A program made the translations under genes and the position numbers. Shown piece after piece: positions 12,936 to 24,410 of a stretch of DNA of 64,000 nt (positions are counted from its first letter, which is position 1; each line of letters starts with the position of its first letter). The notes beneath the pieces were generated by a model, which was not told the origin of the DNA, did no database searches, and was given only the letters and a program-made list of their open reading frames with translations. The stretch is from Elmis aenea. Lineage: Eukaryota > Arthropoda > Insecta > Coleoptera > Elmidae. The stretch is from the NCBI GenBank assembly GCA_947652605.1, contig OX393578.1:58411415-58475414 (forward strand), read 5' to 3'.

Positions 12936-13171
12936 TTTGCCATTTAAGTTCTTTTTCCGCACATATTTCAAATGAAAAATAGAAAATGTTGTGACAGCTA
13001 TCAATTCACCTCAGCTCTCTACAAGCACAACTCCCTCACAACCAAATTTCTGGTCATATAAATAAAGATGGCGAAAAACAAAATTTATTTTGAAAGTTTT
13101 ATAAACTGGTGAAAAGTTTTATTATTTGTATACAAAAGATAAAATTTAAAACAAATATATATATTACAATA
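12936..13171 (+). promoter_or_regulatory. Conserved 5' region of sNHE copy A with a short upstream ORF
   Basis: About 190 bases before the start codon are nearly identical in all three sNHE copies (also 38455-38649 and 54535-54742), which fits a proximal promoter and 5' UTR. It contains an upstream ATG (13068) opening a 14-codon ORF that ends with TGA at 13112. The same uORF is present at 38548-38592 and 54641-54685. No classical TATA position can be fixed without a transcript start. Confidence 0.45.
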
Positions 13172-16100
13172 ATGTGGCTTTTAAAAATGTGGTTCGTGTT
13201 CTTCATTAGTGTAGCTAGTGCCAATGTACAATCAAAGAACGATACGTCAGTTGCAGTTAAGAGTAAAGCTGTTCAAACCGCATATTTATTTATATTTACG
13301 GCCTTATTGGTTGGATCATTGTTCTGCGCTGTAACAAAAGCATTAGGACTGATCATTCCACTCAGGGTTTTGCTGTTATTCTCCGGAGCGCTCATGGGTG
13401 TCCTTGCAAGACATAGTTCAACTGTGAAACAGTGCTGTGAACTAGCATTGATAGGGCCAGATCATTTGCTCATGTTTTCTCTGCCGATACTGTTGTTCAA
13501 GGCTTCGTTATGCATTGATGGGCGCACTTTCATGCGATCCTTGGGACAGATATTTCTTGTGGCAGTACCTGGACGAATATTTTCGGCTATTTCTATGGGG
13601 ATAATGATGATGTTTATCTTACGACACGACTGGAGTTATTCCGTGGGAATATTGTTTGGCATTGTTTGTAGTCCCACCAGCCCAGTTGAAATAATGGCAA
13701 TGCTCAATGAACAAGGGCACTTAAAGCACTTGGCTATTTTACTTGAAGGAGAATCCATAATTGGTGATGGTATTTCAATGCTCGCGTTTAAGACGTTAGA
13801 GGGTCATATTTTAGGTCCCGTAGCCCATTGGTATCAAATTATGTTCGTATTTTTAAGATTTTTTATGGGTGGCCTTATTGCAGGATTGTTGGCTGGTTGT
13901 ATCACTAGATTTCTTATAGGAAAAGTGTCTCACGATCCAATACACGTAGTAATAGTGACCATAGCATCAGCTTTTATAAGCTATTACATTTCATTTTTTG
14001 TAATGGCTGTGTCTGGTGTAATAGCGGTAGCTGTGGTTGGGATGATGGCAGGTTGTGAAAGAACGAGTTTGTCTCCAGAAATTGAAATGTTCTTAATGCA
14101 GTTTTGGAAAATGATGGATTATGCCGTCAACACCGTTCTGTATTTTATAGTGGGAATTCTTTGTACGCAAGAAATTATAGATTTCATTGAATATAAAGAT
14201 TACGCGTTGGTTTTCGTGACGTACTTGGTTGTATTCGTTACTCGGTTTATAACTTTCTTACTTCTTGCGCCGATTCTTAGTCGCATCGGGTATGGACTAA
14301 GTTTTCGGGATTTGGTGGTAGTCGTGTGGGCTGGTTTGCGTGGTGCTGTGTCGTTTTGTTTGACTGCGGTCATTTCGCAACACGAAGAGCTGAAGCCCAT
14401 GGCTAGACAGACACTAGTGCACGTAGCGTTTTTGGTTGCTTTAACGTTGCTGATAAACGCCATGACCATGCCGATGCTTTTGCGCCTCCTGGGACTATCA
14501 GAACATTCGCCAGCCCAAATAACGAACATGAACAATTGCATGAAAGACTTACTGGACAGAAGGGTTAAGACAATTGTGATACTTAAGATGGACAGGTATA
14601 GTTCTTTGTCTACATCTATCTCTTGTTGTTACAAGAAACCATTTCCAGATTTTTGGCTGATGCGAACTGGCCCCTTGTTAGTACAGCTACCACAATAAAA
14701 CATCCCTACAAAATTAAAATTAGCGATAGTGATGACGAGGACATTGAAGATTACTGGCTTGGCAAACGTCCGACAACTTGTCCAGATTGCAAAAGGGAAA
14801 TTCCCCACCAACCAACCGTCAAGGAAATGCAGAATATGATGAAGTAAATAATTTGTTACTAAGCAACATTGAAAAAAACAAAAATGCATGAACACTAACC
14901 ATACTACCACTAAAAAATGTCATTCGGGAAGTGTCAAAATATCCATGTTCCGCTTTGCTACTATTGACCGTTCAAACGTCAGTAGCAGGCCGGAATATAA
15001 GTATTCAAATCAAATACCAATAGTTATCGTCATCTTTGAGATAATCCGCCATAATTGGTTTTAAATGGTACTAATAGATACCTTCAACTTATCTCATCCT
15101 ACGACTTTAGTGCGCCATACTAATACTAAAATTATTTTTAGGGAAGCAAGATTAAGAATACTAAAAGCAAAGAAAATTTCATACGCGCGACAGTATGAAA
15201 AAGGAATGATAACGAAAGATGTCATGAGAGTCTTAGTACGAGCAATAGAAATGGCTATGGACACTCAGGCCGCTCTAGTCGAACTAGATGGATTGCTTAA
15301 GCTTTTCCAACACCAGGTAAAGGCGAGATACTTTGATATTTTAATAAATACCTGAACAAAACTTGGCATTTTAGGGATTTTTCCATTACCTCCGAAGAAA
15401 GTTGTTGGTACAATTTTTTCAGAAGAGTGAAACAAACATCAAACCGCCAAGAAAATACTGGCGAAGAAAATGCTACCACATTATATTGCATCCTGCGTTC
15501 AATATATGTATTTATTGTGTTATTGTCCTCAACATTATCCCTATAGGATTGGATATGGGTTTAAATCCTAAACCTGGTACAACACTAGCTTCATGTTTAA
15601 ATGGGATTAACACTGTGTTCTTTGCAATCTATTTTTTTGAATTCTTGCTTAAAATTTACGGATATTCTTGGATTTACGTGTGCAAACATGGATTTAGAAC
15701 TTACTTTAGGTATGTTACTAATTAGATTAAAATAATAACTTACAAAGTTACTTACAAAAATACTTATCAAAAACCCATCTCTTATGTTTTTTTTTTTGTA
15801 GATCGTACTGGAATGTTTTTGATTTTCTTGTATTGGTAATGGCATTGGTGGACTTGGTTATAGATTACATTGATGTGTTCGTTGAATTATTTGATAAATC
15901 AGACAGTACAGCCAATACACTATCTAAGGCTGCACAATTTATAAGATTAATAAGATTGATTCGTCTATTACGTTTGTGCGTAGCTTCTTGGCATTCTGGA
16001 TTAATTAAATTTTGCGATTCTAATATAGACAAACAATTGGCATACGCCTATGACATTGGCAAGGTAATGTTCATTCCACTGTACCTGGTGATTTAGTTTG

Positions 16101-19100
16101 ACTGTCGCACCCCTATAACTTTGTTATTTTAAGAGATACCCCCTATAACTCATATTTTTGTTAATCGCAAGAAATTCAGTATACAAGTATACAATGACGT
16201 AAAAATGTATTTTTCTTTTAATTCCGACATTTTTAGGGTTTCGTTACTGGTGAAGAAGAAGTGTTCGAAATGTTACCATACATGATAGACAACAAAGTAA
16301 TCCGAGAAGATTGTCGTCTAAGGATGGAAGCCGATCGTCTAGTCATCACCAAATTACTTGGAATGATACAGAAAGACAGACCTTGGATAGCCATAACAGT
16401 TAAAACGCGCCAAGCCATAAGAGCAACGTTAAACTCCATGGCACATGCTATAACTGAACTTAAAGAATCTGGTAAGAAGGCTGCGGAACCATTTGTGCAA
16501 CAGTAATTTAATTTTTTTAATATTTTAATAATTTTCTCCTCAGACAAACACGTACCACCCACAAATTTCCAAAAAATAACCAAAAAAGTCGCATATTGAC
16601 AAGTCAGTTGAGTACGGTGGGTGCGCTGTTACTTTTATCTTTATTTATCCCAGCCCAAAACTGGGGAGTTCAAGGTGTATGAAAAGATGCATTTTTGCGA
16701 CGGAGCATAATCCTGTTCTCTAGAACTCTGGGAAATAATTTAGAAAAACATTGTTTGTGTACCACTCGCTGTAAAAGTTTTTGTGCATCTAGTATAATTG
16801 CACTGATCAGGCCCGTAAACTGCATCCATTACTTATTTCTTTGCTCGCTGCCTTTTGGTCGTTGTGGGAGATCATCTTTGTGAATCCATAAACGTCCTGC
16901 CTATTTTTGATCCTTAAGTCTTTTTGGGTTCAAAAGTTTGTTTTTTTTTAATTTAGTCATGAGCCCGTCCTTCATTCATACTATAAATGTGACCCAACCA
17001 TCCCAGCTGTCTTTCTTGTATTTTTGTTCTCTATATGTTTCATTTCTTATTCTATTTTCTTCGGTGTTTCCTTATATTTTTCTTAAAAATATCATTTCTG
17101 CTGCATTCACGCTCTACTATTTTTATTTGTGAGTGTTCACGTTTCACTTCCGTTTAAAAGTGCCGGAGTTACTACCTTTACTACCTGATTTTACCACTTC
17201 CACTTTTCTTCGTTTTGGAACTTCTCTATTTTAAAAAAAAATTGTTCTTTAACTATTAAATATTCTTATCACATTTCCTGTCCTTTCGCTTATTTCCTTG
17301 TCCATTACATTAGTCTCTATGATCACTCTATGAATATTTAAAGCTTTCTACCTCTTCCAACTTCCAACCTAAGCCCATTTAAGGAGATGTTATGCTTTTT
17401 GTTCTCTGCTGTAACGATCATAGTTTTAGTTTTTTCTGTACTTGTTTTCATATTGATTTTTTCCAATTCCTGGTTTAGATTTTCTAGATTATTCTTCTTA
17501 ATTCAAAATTTTTATACCGGAACTAAATTGTAGCCAACGAATGGCGCTTGTTCACTTAAAGTTTAATCTAAACTTTCTTTGTTTCCTCAAGCATACGCAG
17601 TATAATTTATATCTAAAATATACAAAGTGTGTAATATTTGTATTCCACATTTCTATTGAGTCCCTAATAATTCTTTTAGAATAGTTGTTGGCTTTATTTA
17701 CCATCTTTATTTATTTATTTAAAAATAATAAATTTAACTCGTGTTTCATTCTGCTTTTTTTTATTAGGTTGGGTTGACGATGCAGAGTTTACAAAATTGA
17801 TGGAATCAATGGGGGAACGATTAAAGTTCATACGTTCTCACGTAAAGTCAATAGATCCTAGTCCGCCTGAAGTTATACTAAAAGAAGTGTCATGGATGGC
17901 GGACGATGAAGCGATATTTAAGTTCTTTTATGAAAATGTCGTTACAAAGGAATACGACTCTGGCGATGTCGTGTATATGGACGGAGAAATACCTAAAGGG
18001 ATTTATCTTATAGTAACAGGTAACCGTTTAATCATTAAAGATTCCCAATAAACCGAGGCGTCCGTAATATATAGGCCAGCACCTTCAACGAGTAACGTCA
18101 CAAGAGGAGCCCCAAGTTTAAGCTAGCGAATTAGCGATACACCTCGGAACCATATGATAACAATAGCGCGCTCTCAATTTCATCATCAAATTAACACTCT
18201 AAATTAAACAATATCGGTAGCAAAACATTGATTCCATGAAAATTACTAATTGACAATATAATATAAAACAAAATTACCATAGAAATAAACCTTAATATCA
18301 TACTTACGTACATCAACTAAATGTTTTCGAGAAATAATTACGGTTCAAGGATAGGTTAAAAATCCGCTTTATTAATAAGAGAAATATCAACACAATGAAA
18401 TAAATATAAACATTGGAGAAAATTAAAAATAAAAGTTACGAACTTAATTTTTTAAGTTTTCTTGATCGCATTTAAAAAAAATTAAAGTAATTTTCGTTTA
18501 TTCAGGAGAATGTTCGCTAAAGTCATCATAGCTTTTCTGTTCATTGTATTAAGGGAGTTGTCATAATTACTTACATAAGTCATTATTTAGAGTCGATTTC
18601 TTTTTAAGCGAATTAAGCGACATACATTTTTTTGTGAACCGAAATTGCCTCTCAAAAGTTTTAATTAGAATTTTATAAACATTTTGGATTGGAATAGTTT
18701 AAACGTTTGATATCCTTAATTTTAGGTATCCCCCAGGATGCGCTAGTATAAAGTGGAGGTCCAAATAAGCATTATTATAAAATAGACCCTTTTTTTGAGC
18801 AATATTGATTCCAATAGTTTTTTTTAAGAATTCAATTTTTGCAGATATGTCAAGATCAAAATCGTCACAAAATTGTGATATATTTAAATATTTAACTGCC
18901 GCTTTGATACACAATTCAGCACAATTAAGTTTTTCAAAAGAAAGGTAATGCCTAAAAGTAATCTAATTTTTTTTTGGAGAGTTGACCATTTATCTAATAA
19001 AAATGAATTAACTACGAATTTAGTAAAATTTCAATCTTCTTACAAGCAATATTTAAAAGAAATTTCTATTTTTAGGTCCTTATAAATTTGTATGCAATAT

Positions 19101-22100
19101 TTAAAATAAGGTATCTGCCTGCTGAAATCCATTTTATAGATAGTACGTAAAATAAATTCAAATGACGAAATGGAGTTCACGAGTTTGATTTTTCGTGAAT
19201 TTGGTTCTTCAATTCATCGAAACGATTGATGAAATCTTAAGATTCCATTTTCTTTTTGTTCTTCTTTTAATTTATTCACTTCTGCTTCGCGCTGAGCAGG
19301 GGATTTTCTTTTTCGTGGTAATTCTGCTGACATGTACGCCGGCTGACCAGAAAAAATTGTAGGAATTGCAGTTAACTTTGGTACCTGGCGTTTTATCACT
19401 AACTCTGTACCATCAACTCGAGTAGCACTATCTTCAGTTACAAGAAATCGATGATCGAAATGTTGCATCAAGCAACTTTTTTTAGGTGTGCCCCTAGCTA
19501 TTCATGTGAATTTTAAGTAACCACAAATTCGATCTCATCTAATCTTTGGGAAAGGAAAATGTAACTTTTTTAGTACAACCCCGATAGCTGCTTTTGCAAT
19601 TAGGGATACAGCATTTATTTGGCATGTCAAGAATCCTAATAGAAAATGATTAATAAGCGCGATAAAATATTATTATTCAAACTGTATTAACCATTTTTCA
19701 TGGAAATTACATGAAAGTTAATGAACAATTAGAATTATACAAGCTGACCATCCACCGGTCGTCAGGACAGTGCTAAACGCTGGGCCTGCCGCTGTGACGT
19801 ATACATAGACGAGTAGGGATGGTTGCTGGCCTGTATATTACGGACGCCTCGAATAAACACTCACCGGTCCCAGTATACAGAATTATTAAGAAAGTCAATG
19901 AAAAACCCTTGAAACTCCCTATCACATGATATACAATTTGATTTTCTCACGCGAACAACTTTTTTTATGGATATAGCAAACATTAAATCAGAAAACGACT
20001 CGTGAAAAAATAACAAACCCAACGCAGCTTAAAACTTTTTGTATGCGGGTATATTAAAAAAATATATATATGGCGCTCATCCAGCGTACTTAGAAGTTAG
20101 TTTAAAATAACGAACCACAATTGCTTTTCAGGGCTGCTAAAACTGACGTACATTCCCAAAAAAGAAACTATATACAGATTAAAAGAATATGGTGCTCTGC
20201 CTGTAACAGACTGCTTAATGTTGAGGAGATTTAATGAACAACTTGAAGATTATGTTGTGTCAGGAAACTGTATTGGAGAACTTGGGGCCCTTACTGGTCG
20301 CCCCCACGACTGCACTATTATCGCAGAAACTCCTAGTCAAGTTTATATGATTGATAACAACGTACTAAAGCAAGCGATGGAAAAAGAACCGGACAAAGTT
20401 GTAGGGTAGGTGTGGTATTAAATCATAAGAAAATTACATTAAAGTGACGTGTTTTCAAACAGAATTAGAAATGTGGAGACCTTCTTCTGATAACGTAGAG
20501 TGCATATATCAAATTGGCTAGTTCTCTGGTGTTAAACTTGACGATTCGTGTGAAGTTTCTAATTGTCAAAAAATCAAAAATTTTGCAATTGCCTTTACTG
20601 AGTGTAGAAATAATAAACAATATTAAAGCGATGAATAACAACCACCAGTTCGTTCAGAAAACGATTAAAAATATTTTTTATGGCTCTCCAAAGTTTTCGA
20701 AAAATTGCCTAAAACTTTCTTTTAAATACTTAAAATTAGCAACTGAGACATTTTGCATTAATGCTGAAAGTGTACAGGTGTTGAAATTGCCTATGTATAA
20801 CCGTTGAAGGTTACATCAGTGGTTCTCAACCTGTGGAGCGCGCCAATATCGGAAGGGGGCACAAACAAATTAACGGAAAAACTATTTATTTAAACAACAA
20901 GTTCCCAACTCAAAACGTGACGGATTTAAAAACAATTGGAGGATGTTTTTTTTAGTCACCAGTGTGAAACTGGAGGCGGGTTTCAAAACAATTAGGGGAC
21001 CCACTTTTTAGTAGTCGCTGCATAGAGAAGGGGACGCAATAAAAAAGGAGATGGAAGAGACGGGCGTAAGCTCAAAAAGGTTGAGAAACAATTAATTAGA
21101 TGTTAGATTATTTCAGTGTATGATTTTTTAATATAAATTAGCTTAATAAAATTAATAACACTACACCTAATAAAGAGATGAGATTCTTAAGGCTCATTTC
21201 GACAGATACTTAATATTTTTTATTTGTAAGAATCCTACTGTAAGAGTCTCAACATTTTTTTTATATTACAGATTAGATTGCCGACTTTGGAAGTGCGTCT
21301 CAGTTAGATTGGCTGCAGCAATTTTAATGGACACGCCGGCGTACCAGTCTGCAACTCAAGAGAAAGTACGCTCTGCACTGGAACGAGCGTTCGTTCCAAA
21401 TCTTTCTCGTTACAAAATGTTTACGGTGAACGACATGATGGAGGACGTAATCCTTATCGAAGGCGTCGTCGTCGACTTCATCACCAGGGAATATTACACA
21501 GCTCCTTGTTACATTCCTAGGTAATTTCTGGCAAGCTTATCACTGACGCAGTGTTACAATATATAATAAAAACAATTGCAGGACCGTGCAGAAACTAATA
21601 TTACCAAGAAGCAGTCACATGCACTTGGAAACCACCATTGAAACTAAATTGATGATCATTCCAACGAGGGACGTTGATGAATTTGAAATCATGGAACGGG
21701 AAGAAGAAATTTCTGAAATGGTATTACCGAAAATTATTACAAAAAAGCGCCTACAGTTTTTATTTGTCTGTAGGTACAGAGGTCCAGCGTTTCAATGAAA
21801 TGTCTTCAGCACACGGCACTTGATCAAGCTGCGAAACAGAAGAGAAGAAAAAGGCAATTGTTTAATTTAGGTGGGCGAAAGGTGGTGAAGCATGGTGGAA
21901 TTCATTCCAATGCCTCATCGTCGTTGCATTCGTCCAAAAGTCACAATAATATTGTAAGTGAAGACATCAAACATAAATACAGTGCTGTGCAAATTAATTG
22001 GGACAAACAGGATATCAATGAAAGAAAAGCACCGTTACAAACTAACTTATTCACTATTTTTCCATTATGACCAACTTTCGCTTTAATTATCTACCTCATC

Positions 22101-23600
22101 TCTTTAGCCTTTAATGCCACTAGTTTTCCAAACATTACTACTACTTCAGGATCCTTATCCGCACTTTAATAAGAGGAGGTATTGTTAGGTAATCTAATTA
22201 CCCGAGAAAATGCGATGTTAAAATGAAAATTGTCTTTCCGCTAAATATCTGTAACAATTTGAACCTGAAGATAAAAATTTCATCCAAATACGATGAGTCT
22301 AAAAAGTTCTCTAATATTTTTTTTAAATGAATGCAATTAAGCTCGGCCGTCAAAGCGTTGTAAAGTTTTTCACCAAGGGTAAAGGACTAAAATTTATCCA
22401 TAAAAAAATGACCGTTGAGTATGGAAATAAAGCCTCATCTTTGTTCCAAATAAAATTATGGTCTAAGCAGTTTCGACGAGATCGATTCGAAATCAGGTCG
22501 GTCAGTTAGGGCCAGAACTGATGACATGGTTCTAAAAAAATGGTAAAAAAATATTCTTCTTGGGTTTCCCACGTACTTTCTTTGTTGTATGTTCCGCTCG
22601 CGCTGCAGACTGCTATAGGGGGATTGACCCCCTCTTCAGTCGTTAGAGGTCAGCGCTGTCGATAGAACTTGCGGGCCTCTAGAAGCGTGACTCCTTTCTG
22701 AGAATATTGAATGCAATTTTTACATTATTTTTGGTATGATTCAACATTCAACAGTATCATAAAACCTTCATGCTGAAGGAGAACGGTTTTGTTGTAGAAT
22801 AAAATACTGCCGTAGAGGGGGTAAAATTTTATCCATTTCGTTTCAAAATGCGGGTCCCAGGTGGCGCGGGGCCCTGGGTGCAGGCCCATATCGCCCATAC
22901 CTAACGGCGGCCCTGTTAGAGGTACAAGAATAATGGGTAAAGATGTGGGATGGTCAAGGATAGGTGGAAGTACTGCCCAGCACTTGCCTTAACTGTAGAG
23001 GAAACTACTTGAAACCTTTACAATGACAGTCGGTCCTGGGATTAGAAACCCATTACCTTCCGATTGCAAGTTAGGTTGTTAACACAATCAGCCACAGAGC
23101 TCGGTCCATCTTTGTTGGATGAGCATTCACAATGGCCCACAGGTTTTTGATCGGTTTTCTACCAACGTATTTACCTTTTGTTGAGCAAATAAATGTTTAT
23201 TGAACTTGGAATCACATCTTGTTAGAACACCCTGTCATTCATTTATTACGTCGTCACTGCCAATTTAGATTTAAGATTAAAGCAAAATAGTGAATAAGAA
23301 CAGAGTAGCATACGATTGGTGTAGACATGCACAAACCGTTCCGCAGCAAGTCTAAATTATTGTTAACTAATTTAGTCGGCACTGTATTTAGTCAAAAAAG
23401 TTTCAAAGCATTCAATTCGACTTAGGTACATTGAGCTAATGCTGTGCAATATTGTTAACATTTTCATATTACAGTCAAGTTCTCTTGGTGGCGGAAGTGA
23501 AACACAAATGCTTTACTTGTCAGTAACTGACGAAAAAAGTGAAGAAATCTTCAATAAAAACGAGAGGCGCCCATCCAAAAAAGAAAAACGCCAAAATTAA
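13172..23600 (+). CDS. sNHE: Sperm-type Na+/H+ exchanger copy A (SLC9C/sNHE class; 12 exons, 1265 aa)
   Basis: Exons: 13172-14595, 14649-14843, 15142-15316, 15423-15709, 15802-16063, 16237-16471, 17768-18019, 20132-20405, 21272-21520, 21582-21720, 21774-21953, 23475-23600. All junctions are GT-AG with continuous phase. ATG 13172 is the start shared by the three copies. Residues 1-18 are a hydrophobic leader. Residues 28-470 form a multi-helix exchanger domain with LLEGESIIGDG (190-200) and WAGLRGAVSF (386-395). Residues 620-755 are a voltage sensor: S1 HPAFNIC.., S2 with E and K, S3 NVFDF, and S4 RLIRLIRLLRL with Arg at about 742, 745, 748 and 751. Residues 895-1030 are a cNMP-binding fold (GELGAL at 992-997). 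The tail is basic and low-complexity. In sea urchin and mammals this family raises sperm pH on hyperpolarisation and cAMP; testis expression here is inference. The exon 3/4 junction is the least certain. Confidence 0.85.
14596..14648 (+). other. 53-nt intron 1 of sNHE copy A
   Basis: GTATAG...TTCCAG, 53 nt. Splicing joins MDR to FLADANW and removes an apparent frameshift: unspliced, the frame runs to a stop at 14698. It corresponds to 40077-40129 (53 nt) in copy B and 56170-56223 (54 nt) in copy C. Confidence 0.75.
16472..17767. repeat. Intron 6 of sNHE copy A with minus-strand LINE remnant
   Basis: Reading the minus strand from about 17500 to 16950 gives decayed reverse transcriptase C-terminal sequence: LNQELEKINMKTSTEKTKTM, then an EISERTGNVIRIF stretch, then a VTPALLNGSETWTLTNK-like motif with stops. 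This is typical of non-LTR elements (YGSETW motif). A GRRLWIHKDDLPQ-like piece lies near 16850-16920. The same remnant is in intron 6 of copies B and C, so the insertion predates the triplication. Confidence 0.6.
18054..19851 (-). mobile_element. THAP/P-element-like transposon remnant in intron 7 of sNHE copy A
   Basis: The termini are 27-bp inverted repeats (CGAGGCGTCCGTAATATATA... at the left, reverse complement at 19825-19851, one mismatch), flanked by the 7-bp direct repeat AATAAAC (18047-18053 and 19852-19858). On the minus strand the 19471-19214 reading frame has HFDHRFLVTED...AIPTIFSGQPAY, which resembles the C-terminal half of a THAP zinc-binding domain (the AVPTIF motif), followed by a basic, glutamate-rich segment. 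A second decayed frame (18914-18699) carries ISQFCDDFDL and LAHPGGYLK. Copy C has the empty site (single AATAAAC near 60325). Confidence 0.7.
21721..21773 (+). other. 53-nt intron 10 of sNHE copy A
   Basis: GTATTA...CTGTAG, 53 nt, phase 0. It joins ...EEEISEM to VQRSSVSMKCLQ. Without it the frame runs into TGA at 21796-21798. Copy B has the same intron (49071-49123). Confidence 0.7.
21954..23474. repeat. Intron 11 of sNHE copy A with a mariner N-terminal remnant
   Basis: Bases 22327-22509 read RQSVVKFFTKGKGLKFIHKK...YGNKASS...WSKQFRRDRFE, resembling the helix-turn-helix N-terminus of mariner-family transposases, followed by a stop. A CACCCTGTCATT-type end lies at about 23229-23240. Between them is a GC-richer stretch (22840-23100) of unknown origin. 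The same intron in copy B (49304-50843) carries the same insertion. Confidence 0.55.
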
Positions 23601-24088
23601 CAGAACCTCGGAAAAGACGAGAGACTACTGTAAATATACCTGACAAAAATGAAGAATTAAGGGACCGTTCATCTGAAAAATCATTTGATTCGTAATATTT
23701 TGTAAATACCACGAAATGTCAGCTGCTTCTATAAAAACATGAACGCAAAAACCTTCGGATGCAGAACTACGGGTAGAGATTAAGAAAAATGGTTTCTTTT
23801 GAACTTAACCCTTTTGTTAAAAATATATAAATATAGGTAGGTTAAGACTCAAATGGAATTACATAATGCGTTGATTAAGTTCTGATACATAAGAATTAAA
23901 TACGTTTATGTTTATAGATGCATTTTAATTTAAATCCTTTTTTAATTGTTTCTATACCCTCCAGACACAAAATATTGTAAGATAAGTAATTCTGAGATCC
24001 TCAGAACGAAATTATTTTTTAAAATCATTTTACTATTTAACCAATTAAATAATTGATCTGGGGCATGGATCAACTTGTTGTTTAAATA
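23601..24088. other. 3' flank of sNHE copy A
   Basis: No gene is seen. It is nearly identical to 50970-51457 downstream of copy B, so it belongs to the duplicated segment. Confidence 0.55.
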
Positions 24089-24333
24089 CTAGCGAACCCT
24101 TCGGGGTCCGCTAGGCCCGCCTTGCGCGTAAAATTCTCTTTTTCGCGTAAAATTCTCTTTCCGAGTAGAAATCTCTGCTGCACGTATAATTCTTTTTCGC
24201 GCAGAATTTTGCTTGCGCAAAGAATTACTGTTTTTAATTTCAAATTCGCTATAATCGCTACCGCAACGACCGTTGCCGCACGCATCTACCGTCGGACGGA
24301 CAATTTCGCGGAAAATTATTTCCACATGCACCC

Positions 24334-24410
24334 GGATTCGAACCGCAGACGCTTGCGTCGTGAGCGCACGTCGGAGCGCCCGGCTATCACGGCGCGTTGC
24401 ATGGATATCG
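24334..24410 (-). repeat. tRNA-like SINE module, copy 1 (A box degenerate)
   Basis: The minus strand has a perfect B-box (GGTTCGAATCC, 24344-24334). The A-box position is altered compared with the other units. Confidence 0.45.

Noticed and set aside
13109..13171. Start of sNHE copy A at the longer ORF beginning at 13109
   Set aside because: Copies B and C have no such extension. ATG 13172 with MWLLKMWFV is common to all three.
14200..14541. Antisense ORF of 113 aa opposite the exchanger exon
   Set aside because: It is a shadow of the conserved coding frame and has no family signature.
14596..14698. Frameshift and premature stop at the end of the exchanger domain in copies A and B
   Set aside because: A GT-AG intron of 53 nt (54 in copy C) restores the frame in all copies.
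21774..22070. C-terminal end of sNHE at the stop codon near 22068
   Set aside because: A strong donor (GTAAGTG at 21954) and a phase-0 acceptor before 23475 lead to a 41-aa basic terminal exon conserved in copy B. The read-through end remains possible as an isoform.
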